From Campylobacter pinnipediorum subsp. caledonicus (GTDB taxonomy: Bacteria > Campylobacterota > Campylobacteria > Campylobacterales > Campylobacteraceae), in NCBI RefSeq assembly GCF_002022005.1, contig NZ_CP017258.1, forward strand, positions 744,001-808,000: a stretch of DNA of 64,000 nt, in the 5' to 3' direction. The stretch's first letter is position 1. The number at the start of each line of letters is the position of its first letter. Of this stretch, positions 58,336 to 64,000 are shown one piece after another. The notes beneath the pieces were generated by a model that saw only the letters and a program-made list of their open reading frames with translations, was not told where the DNA came from and searched no databases. The translations under genes and the position numbers were made by a program.

Positions 58336-59226
58336 TTAAATTTTAATTTTAATATATACTCTTTTTGGGGCTGGGTAACCCTCTATAGTTTTTGAGTTGT
58401 CATTTGGATCTAAGAAATTTTCTAAACTTTCTCCATTTATCCACTCTGTTTTTCTTTGTTCGTTGGTGTCTGTTTCTTTTGTTGCTAAAATTTCAAAATC
58501 TTTAAATTTAGCTCTTTCGCACCAATTTTGTAAAGCTTGCAAGCTTGGAACAAAGTAAATATTCGGTATTTTTGAGTATGTTGTTTTAGGTGATAACACA
58601 AAATCGCCTTGCATGTCTATATACATAGTATCCAAAAATACCTCTCCATTTTTATTGAGTGATTGTTTGAGTTCTTTTAGCATTTTTATTGGATCGCTTC
58701 TGTGGTATATAACTCCAAGACAAAATATAGTATCAAATTTATGCTCAAAATATGGCAAATGCTCAACACCCAAAAGTTCATAGCTTATAATATCGCTTTT
58801 TATTAGTTTATTTAGAAATTTAAACTGCATTGCTGTATGTATACTTGGATCAAAACCAACTATTTTTTTAGGTTTAAAATCAAGCATTCTAAACATATAA
58901 TAGCCATTATTACAACCTACATCAGCAACTAATTTATCTTTTAGATTAAGATGCGGTTTTAATATATTAAATTTAATAAAACTTTGCCATTCTGTGTCTA
59001 TAAATATATTATTTATTTCAAAAGGACCTTTTCTCCAAGGTTTTAACCCTTTTGCTATTTTTTCAATTATATTTTTATCTTTTGAGTCATCAAATTTTAT
59101 TTTTACTTTATCATCAAACTCACATAAGCATTGAAAATCCAAACTATCTATTTTTTCCAAAATATCTGAGTTTCTTTCAGAGAATAGCTCTTTTTGCTTT
59201 AAATTTCTTATCTTTTCTAAATCCAT
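58336..59226 (-). CDS. cmoB: tRNA 5-carboxymethoxyuridine(34) synthase CmoB
   Basis: CmoB transfers a carboxymethyl group from carboxy-SAM to 5-hydroxyuridine at the tRNA wobble base. The ~296-residue protein has [19 protein letters not shown], the nucleotide-binding motif [32 protein letters not shown] and the late [18 protein letters not shown] 59226 is preferred: GGTGA stands just upstream and it comes two bases after the lipoprotein stop. The frame also reads back to TTG 59235. No cmoA is visible in the window. Confidence 0.92.
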   Translation of the reverse strand: MDLEKIRNLKQKELFSERNSDILEKIDSLDFQCLCEFDDKVKIKFDDSKDKNIIEKIAKGLKPWRKGPFEINNIFIDTEWQSFIKFNILKPHLNLKDKLVADVGCNNGYYMFRMLDFKPKKIVGFDPSIHTAMQFKFLNKLIKSDIISYELLGVEHLPYFEHKFDTIFCLGVIYHRSDPIKMLKELKQSLNKNGEVFLDTMYIDMQGDFVLSPKTTYSKIPNIYFVPSLQALQNWCERAKFKDFEILATKETDTNEQRKTEWINGESLENFLDPNDNSKTIEGYPAPKRVYIKIKI

Positions 59227-59228
59227 TT

Positions 59229-59393
59229 TCACCAATCTATTATATTATGCGGACACTCTTTTTTATATGTTCCTGTTGCATCATAATACTCTTTGCAATC
59301 ATTATAATAATTGGTAGAAACTCCTCTTGCATTAAAGAACACACAACCATTAAAAAACAAAATCATAAATATAAATAATATCGCGCTTTTCAT
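59229..59393 (-). CDS. Small putative lipoprotein (54 residues)
   Basis: A short frame from ATG 59393 to TGA at 59229 gives 54 residues. The N-terminal [17 protein letters not shown] ends in a lipobox with Cys17; the mature part holds Asn/Tyr-rich sequence with two more Cys. It ends two bases before the cmoB ATG. A small lipoprotein gene of similar size occurs at the same place (Cj0978c) in C. jejuni as far as I recall. Function unknown. Confidence 0.7.
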   Translation of the reverse strand: MKSAILFIFMILFFNGCVFFNARGVSTNYYNDCKEYYDATGTYKKECPHNIIDW

Positions 59394-59438
59394 GGTGTTA
59401 ATTTTATCATAAAAAGCTAAAATTTATATTTTTTAATA

Positions 59439-59444
59439 TACAAT
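59439..59444 (+). promoter_or_regulatory. Putative -10 element for the transglutaminase/Mer-like operon
   Basis: TACAAT within ATATACAATG, 54 bases before the preferred start. A 6-bp inverted repeat AGCTAA/TTAGCT lies in the leader (59459-59473). Confidence 0.4.
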
Positions 59445-59498
59445 GAGTGCTATTTTAGAGCTAAGTTTTAGCTAATGTATTATTTAAGGCAAATGTCA

Positions 59499-60584
59499 AT
59501 GAAAAGACGTGATTTTTTTAAATTCGGCGGTATATTAGGTGCTACTTGTGCTATTTCAAGTGTTGCTACAGCAAAAAGCGATATAAAATCAAAACAAAAT
59601 AGAACTTTTAATATAAATTTAAAGCATTCTATTAAAGAGAAGTCTATAGATCAAAGGCTTTGGGTTCCACTTATTACAAATACAGATTATCAACAACTTA
59701 CTGGTTTGTATGACATAAAGACAAATTCTAAAGAATATTATATGTCTGATTTTGAAATTCCAACACTATATGCTAAATTTGATGATAAAGATAAAAACTT
59801 TAATCTAGATATTAGTTTTAGTGTTCAAACACAGGATAGAAATACTGATTTTTCTAAGGTTAATTTTAATGAAAATGAAAAGTTATCTCCTGAGATTGAA
59901 AAATTTTTAAAACCAACCACACAAATTCCAGTAGATGGTGTTGTGCTTGAAAAAGCAAAACAGATAGTTGGTAACATAAAAGGCGATTTAGAAAAAGCAA
60001 AAGCTATATATACATGGGTCGCAAATACAATGCAAAGAGATAATAGTGTCATAGGTTGCGGTCGTGGAGATATAAAAGCTATACTTGAAACAGGAAAATT
60101 AGTTGGTAAATGCACCGATATAAACTCTGTTTTTGTTGGATTGTGTAGAGCTGTTGGGATTCCTGCTCGTGAGTTTTTTGGTATAAGAGTAGGGCAATCT
60201 AAAACATCAAATCAAATGGGTAAGGCTGATAAAAATGGATTTGCCGATATTACTGGAGCACAGCATTGTCGTGCAGAGTTTTATTTAAAAGGTTATGGTT
60301 GGATTCCTGTTGATCCTGCCGATGTTACAAAGGTTAGATTAGGTGAAAAGCTAGACAATAACGATGCAAGAATTGGTCAAATAAGAGATTATTTATTTGG
60401 AAATTGGGAAATGTGCTGGATAGGTTTTAACTATGGTCGCGATTTTATCTTAAAACCACAACCAGAACAGTATCCTATAAATAACTTTGGCTATCCATAT
60501 GCTGAGCTTGAAGGTAATGTTGTTGATTATTATTCGTCAAAAGATTTTTCATATCAATACACATCTCAAGAGATTTTGATTTGA
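59499..60584 (+). CDS. Tat-exported transglutaminase-like protein
   Basis: About 361 residues. The start MKRRDFFKFGGILGATCAIS is a twin-arginine signal (RRDFFK), so the folded protein is exported to the periplasm. The transglutaminase/cysteine-protease-like core carries Cys205 in GKCTDINSVF, His256 in AQHCRAEF and Asp272 in VDPADV, a full catalytic triad. AAGG (59486-59489) suits ATG 59499; ATG 59475 and 59493 are other in-frame options. Family members cleave or cross-link peptides; the substrate is unknown. It overlaps the MerT-like gene by four bases. Confidence 0.82.
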   Translation: MKRRDFFKFGGILGATCAISSVATAKSDIKSKQNRTFNINLKHSIKEKSIDQRLWVPLITNTDYQQLTGLYDIKTNSKEYYMSDFEIPTLYAKFDDKDKNFNLDISFSVQTQDRNTDFSKVNFNENEKLSPEIEKFLKPTTQIPVDGVVLEKAKQIVGNIKGDLEKAKAIYTWVANTMQRDNSVIGCGRGDIKAILETGKLVGKCTDINSVFVGLCRAVGIPAREFFGIRVGQSKTSNQMGKADKNGFADITGAQHCRAEFYLKGYGWIPVDPADVTKVRLGEKLDNNDARIGQIRDYLFGNWEMCWIGFNYGRDFILKPQPEQYPINNFGYPYAELEGNVVDYYSSKDFSYQYTSQEILI

Positions 60585-60907
60585 AAAGATTTTATCTGCT
60601 ATTTTTTTCAATAGGGACTGGTATTTTAGCGACCTTGTGTTGCTTACCAGCCTTGTTGATTTTAGTATTTGGTGTATCTTTTTCTTTTTTCTCAAATTTG
60701 GATTTTTTAACAGAATATAGAGTATTTTTCACAATAATATCTTTGTTGTTATTTATTTTATGGAGTTTTTTATATTTGAATGGTAAAAAAAGCTTTTGCT
60801 CGGTTACTACTTATAGTAAAAAAAATATTTTAAATTATTTAATTGTTTTATTATTATTTTTATTATTGCTTTTTTATCCAGAAATTTTAGGATTTTTATA
60901 TGAGTAA
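60581..60907 (+). CDS. MerT-like small membrane transport protein
   Basis: 108 residues with three or four hydrophobic segments. The first helix contains adjacent cysteines (Cys20-Cys21 in LATLCCLPALLIL), as in mercuric transporter MerT, and a third Cys lies near residue 72. It is followed immediately by a MerP-like gene, which strengthens the call. There is no merA reductase or merR nearby, so the metal need not be mercury. Start TTG 60581 overlaps the upstream stop. Confidence 0.65.
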   Translation: MKRFYLLFFSIGTGILATLCCLPALLILVFGVSFSFFSNLDFLTEYRVFFTIISLLLFILWSFLYLNGKKSFCSVTTYSKKNILNYLIVLLLFLLLLFYPEILGFLYE

Positions 60908-61160
60908 AATTTTATTATTATTTTTATTGAGTGTAAATATCTTTGCAAAAGATATTGTTATATTGGTTGAGGCTATGCATTGTCCTCTTTGCACTGTTTT
61001 AGTTAGAAAAGAGCTTTTAAAGGTCGATGGTGTTAAAAAAGTGAAAGCTAAATTAGTATCTAAAAAAGCTTATGTTGTAGCTAATGATAGTGTTGATGAA
61101 AATAAACTTTTAAAAGCTATAGAAAAAATAAAATATCCAGGTATTATTGTAAAGGAGTAA
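60900..61160 (+). CDS. MerP-like periplasmic heavy-metal-binding protein
   Basis: 86 residues: a signal peptide (MSKILLLFLLSVNIFA), then a single HMA ferredoxin-like domain with the metal motif MHCPLC (Cys28, Cys31) and VDGVKKVKAKLVSKKAYVVA. Such proteins hand a soft metal ion (Hg, Cu or similar) to a membrane partner. It overlaps the MerT-like gene by eight bases, suggesting that the two act together. The metal is not known. Confidence 0.75.
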   Translation: MSKILLLFLLSVNIFAKDIVILVEAMHCPLCTVLVRKELLKVDGVKKVKAKLVSKKAYVVANDSVDENKLLKAIEKIKYPGIIVKE

Positions 61161-61162
61161 AA

Positions 61163-62434
61163 ATGGAAGTTATGGATTATTTTAAACAAATTTGTTCTAT
61201 TCCTCATTGTAGTTTTGAAACTCAAAAGATGTCCGAGTTTTTGGTTGATTTTTGTAACAAAAATGGTTGCAAAACAGTTATGGATGAGTTTGGAACCATA
61301 CACGCCATTAAAGGTAAACCTAAGCTTTGTTTGCAGGCTCATTATGATATGGTGTGTATAGGAGAGGCCCCAAATTTAGAACTTGTTGTGGATAATGGCT
61401 ATATGATGGCCAAAAATTCATCACTAGGTGCTGATAATGGTATTGGTGTAGCCATAATGATGAACGCTATTTCAAATTTTGAAAATATTGAATGCCTTTT
61501 TACAAATGATGAAGAGGTTGGAATGATAGGAGCAACTAATTTTAAAGGCGAAATTGTTTCAAAATATCTTTTAAATTTAGATAGTGAAGATGATAATGAG
61601 GTTATTGTAGGTTGTGCTGGTGGTCTTGATTTGTTTGCAAGTATTGATTCAAAAATGCAAATAACAAGTATTAAAAATACCTATGAAGTTACTGTTAGTA
61701 GACTTTGTGGTGGTCACTCTGGTATTGAAATTCATAAAAATATATCAAATGCCATAAAAGTTTTAACTAGATTTTTAAAAGAAAATGATTGCAAGCTGGT
61801 AAGTATTGATGGTGGAGAAAGAAGTAACTCTATACCTACAAAAGCAAAAGCTGTAGTTGTATCTGAAAAAGAACTAGTAAGCAATAATGAGTTTATAAGT
61901 GTGAAAAAGATTGATAGCTCAAAGGAAGTTATGGCTAATGGTGATATAGTGTTAGCCTTTATTAACTCATTTTCTCAAGGCGTAAGAAGCTATGATGCAA
62001 ATATAAATATAGTTTTAAATAGTATAAATTTATCTCTTGTAAATATAAAAGATGGCAAGGTTGTTTTGACATTTTTTGCAAGATCTATGGATGAAAAAGG
62101 TTTGAGAGAATTAGAATTTGAAACCACGGAGTTGGCTAAAGTTCTTGGATTTGATGTTGTTGTGAAAGATAGATCTGTTGCTTGGAAGCCAGAGATTACT
62201 GATTTTGCGAACGATATTTTAAAACAACTTCAAGTTTTTCGTCCTGAAGCAAAGATTACTGCAATTCATGCTGGACTTGAATGTGGAATCTTAAAAGATG
62301 GTCAAAAAAATCTAACAGTTTGTTCAATAGGTCCAAATATACACTCCCCACATTCTACTAATGAAAAAGTAGAATTAGCTTCTGTTGAGATAATAACTAA
62401 AGTTGTTAATAATATAGTAAGAAAATATCAATAA
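61163..62434 (+). CDS. pepD: PepD-type aminoacyl-histidine dipeptidase
   Basis: A 423-residue M20-family metallopeptidase. Metal ligands are visible in LQAHYDMV (His, Asp), SSLGADNGIG (Asp), TNDEEVGMIGA (Glu-Glu) and LLNLDSEDD (Asp), and a later His in AIHAGLECG. It is shorter than E. coli PepD (~485). ATG 61163 has AAGGAG six bases upstream and lies two bases after the MerP-like stop. It cleaves dipeptides in the cytoplasm. The link to the metal pair is only by position. Confidence 0.88.
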   Translation: MEVMDYFKQICSIPHCSFETQKMSEFLVDFCNKNGCKTVMDEFGTIHAIKGKPKLCLQAHYDMVCIGEAPNLELVVDNGYMMAKNSSLGADNGIGVAIMMNAISNFENIECLFTNDEEVGMIGATNFKGEIVSKYLLNLDSEDDNEVIVGCAGGLDLFASIDSKMQITSIKNTYEVTVSRLCGGHSGIEIHKNISNAIKVLTRFLKENDCKLVSIDGGERSNSIPTKAKAVVVSEKELVSNNEFISVKKIDSSKEVMANGDIVLAFINSFSQGVRSYDANINIVLNSINLSLVNIKDGKVVLTFFARSMDEKGLRELEFETTELAKVLGFDVVVKDRSVAWKPEITDFANDILKQLQVFRPEAKITAIHAGLECGILKDGQKNLTVCSIGPNIHSPHSTNEKVELASVEIITKVVNNIVRKYQ

Positions 62435-62439
62435 TATTT

Positions 62440-62463
62440 ATAAGGTAGCATTAGCTACCTTAT
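62440..62463. terminator. Bidirectional terminator between pepD and clpB
   Basis: ATAAGGTAGC (62440-62449) pairs with GCTACCTTAT (62454-62463) around ATTA. T-rich sequence follows rightwards; A/T-rich leftwards. It abuts the clpB stop. Confidence 0.8.
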
Positions 62464-62464
62464 T

Positions 62465-64000
62465 TTATATCTTTACGATTTTTATATCGTTGTCTTGTGC
62501 TTGTATCTCTATCGTGTCATCATTTGAAATTTCATCATTTAGTATCATATCAGCTAACTTATCTTCCACAAGTTCATACAAAGCTCTTCTTAAAGGTCTT
62601 GCTCCATAATTTATATCAAAACCGGCACTTGCTATTAGTTTTTTTGCTTCTAAGCTGATACTAGCCTTTATTCCACGATTGTTTAAAATCTCTTTTATCT
62701 CTTCAAACATTATATCAACAATTTGAACAAGGCCATCTTCACTTAAAGGATTAAAAATAATTATCTCATCAAGACGGTTTATAAACTCTGGTTTAAAATA
62801 ATTTTTAAGCTCATTTTTTACAGAGTTATTTCGCTCTTCGCCTTCAAGTTCCATTATAAAATTTGAAGCTATGTTTGATGTTAGTATTATGATTGTATTT
62901 TTAAAATCAACTGTAACACCTTTGTTATCAGTAGCTCTTCCATCATCTAATATACCAAGCAAGATATTAAAGACATCTTTATGCGCTTTTTCTATCTCAT
63001 CAAACAACAACACGCTATAAGGTTTTCTCCTTACGGCCTCAGTTAGTTGCCCACCTTCTTCATATCCTACATATCCAGGAGGTGCACCAAGAAGTCTTGA
63101 AACACTATGTTTTTCCATATACTCGCTCATATCAAATCTTATCAAAGATCTTTCATCATCAAACAAAAACTTAGCTAAAGCTTTTGCTGATTGTGTTTTT
63201 CCAACACCCGTAGGACCTAAAAATAAAAATGAGCCTATAGGTTTTTTGTCGCTACTAAGCCCAGCTTTGTTTCTTTTGATGGCTCTTGCAAGTGCATTTA
63301 AGGCGTCATCTTGACCAACAACATTTTGTTTTAGATACTCTTGTATCTTCATATATTTTGCTTTTTCGCTTGTTAGCATTTTTGATACAGAAATTCCAGT
63401 CCATTTGCTCAAAATTCCGGCAACAAGTTCTTCATCAACTTGATTTTTTAGCAAAACACCTGATTTTTTCATATTTTCCCATTTTTCTTCAAGCTCTTTT
63501 TGACTTTTGCTTACTTCTAAAATTTTTCCATATTCTATCTCAGCCGCTTTATTAAAATCGCCATTTCTTCTTGCGTTTTCTGCTTCGTTTTTGAGCATAT
63601 CTATCTGTTTTTTTGCATTTGAAATTCCATCAAAAACTGATTTTTCATTTTCAAATTTAAGCTCAAGACCGCTTTTTTGCTCTTTTAGGTCTTCCATATC
63701 TTTTTGTATTTGCTCTAAACGATCTTTGTTTTTTTCTTCATCTTCCATTTTTAGAGCTTCTTTTTCAACCTCAAGAGCTATTATCTCTCTTTTTATTTTT
63801 GCAAGTTCATAAGGCTCGCTCTCTATTTGCATTTTTAACTCAGCTGCAGCCTCATCTATCAAATCAATCGCTTTATCTGGTAAAAATCTACCAGATATGT
63901 ATCTGTGGCTAAGTTTTGCAGCAGCAACCAAAGCTGTATCTGTTATATTTACATTATGATGAACTTCAAGCTTTTCTTTTATTCCTCTTAAAATTTGCAA
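62465..64000 (-). CDS. clpB: ATP-dependent chaperone ClpB (C-terminal part; start outside window)
   Basis: The right window edge cuts the gene; 511 C-terminal residues are seen. They hold the end of NBD1 ([21 protein letters not shown]), the long middle coiled coil (~65-175, heptad-rich Lys/Glu), then NBD2 with Walker [10 protein letters not shown], Walker [14 protein letters not shown], and the C-terminal D2 small domain ([20 protein letters not shown]). ClpB disaggregates proteins with DnaK. The ATG at the edge is internal, not the start. Confidence 0.95.
   Translation of the reverse strand: MQILRGIKEKLEVHHNVNITDTALVAAAKLSHRYISGRFLPDKAIDLIDEAAAELKMQIESEPYELAKIKREIIALEVEKEALKMEDEEKNKDRLEQIQKDMEDLKEQKSGLELKFENEKSVFDGISNAKKQIDMLKNEAENARRNGDFNKAAEIEYGKILEVSKSQKELEEKWENMKKSGVLLKNQVDEELVAGILSKWTGISVSKMLTSEKAKYMKIQEYLKQNVVGQDDALNALARAIKRNKAGLSSDKKPIGSFLFLGPTGVGKTQSAKALAKFLFDDERSLIRFDMSEYMEKHSVSRLLGAPPGYVGYEEGGQLTEAVRRKPYSVLLFDEIEKAHKDVFNILLGILDDGRATDNKGVTVDFKNTIIILTSNIASNFIMELEGEERNNSVKNELKNYFKPEFINRLDEIIIFNPLSEDGLVQIVDIMFEEIKEILNNRGIKASISLEAKKLIASAGFDINYGARPLRRALYELVEDKLADMILNDEISNDDTIEIQAQDNDIKIVKI

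Noticed and set aside
1-64000. CRISPR, tRNA, rRNA, insertion sequence or prophage
   Set aside because: No regularly spaced repeats, no cloverleaf-like or rRNA-like sequence and no transposase-type gene were seen; XerH is a chromosomal recombinase with a full conserved active site, not a phage integrase next to attachment repeats.

Overview
The window looks like chromosomal DNA of a Campylobacter species (Campylobacterota). It is about 30% G+C, densely packed, and rich in TTG and GTG starts. Diagnostic genes include a XerH-type single recombinase, the cytoplasmic kinase FlgS, FliW, a monomeric isocitrate dehydrogenase beside mdh-sucCD, a Cj0977-like hotdog protein beside cmoB, and the gene order HIT/pheST/aroA/ispH/rpsA/serA. 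The overall order differs from C. jejuni, so a species outside the jejuni/coli group is likely. The species itself is inferred only. I see no rRNA, tRNA, insertion sequence, prophage or CRISPR array.

Layout. 1-5285 (minus): bamD, lon, purU, trmL and a secreted endonuclease/exonuclease/phosphatase protein cut by the window edge. 5425-11095 (plus): fliW, then a tight cassette of one large secreted PA14-like protein and three prepilin-like proteins. 11155-12816: long-form ribosome hibernation factor and ribD. 13078-14568 (minus): putP. 14714-18288: a polar amino-acid ABC transporter, then thiD-thiE. 18363-19686: an AEC transporter and a convergent HIT protein. 19806-33260: pheST, aroA, ispH, rpsA, a periplasmic hypothetical, serA, a small membrane hypothetical, ispG, dnaB and a ComEC-like channel. 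33252-35140 (minus): YihY/BrkB protein and xerH. 35215-37277: murI and a convergent cysteine-desulfurase-like enzyme. 37497-41073: a chemoreceptor, a DUF234-type protein that seems to lack a standard start codon, and flgS. 41114-45123 (minus): argH and a giant AsmA/YhdP-like protein, whose 5' end overlaps divergent mltG. 46035-51142: icd-mdh-sucC-sucD. 51191-56503: valS-metN-metI, a terminator, a structured leader, then metQ. 56556-57781: LysE and DedA family membrane proteins. 57782-59393 (minus): a 54-residue lipoprotein, cmoB and the hotdog protein. 59499-62434: a Tat-exported transglutaminase-like protein, a MerT/MerP-like pair and a PepD-type dipeptidase. 62465-64000 (minus): the C-terminal part of clpB.

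Most of the window is housekeeping: amino-acid uptake (Put, polar ABC, Met ABC), TCA steps, cofactors (riboflavin, thiamine, isoprenoids), translation, envelope and proteostasis. The parts that most deserve attention are: (1) the 260-bp leader between metI and metQ, holding a Met/Cys-rich 18-codon ORF, a near-perfect 21-bp hairpin with a competing pairing, and a second hairpin covering the metQ ribosome-binding site; (2) the PA14-protein plus three-pilin cassette, which resembles a pilus- or pseudopilus-tip complex; (3) the Tat-transglutaminase/MerT-like/MerP-like/dipeptidase operon; (4) the apparent AUA start upstream of flgS.
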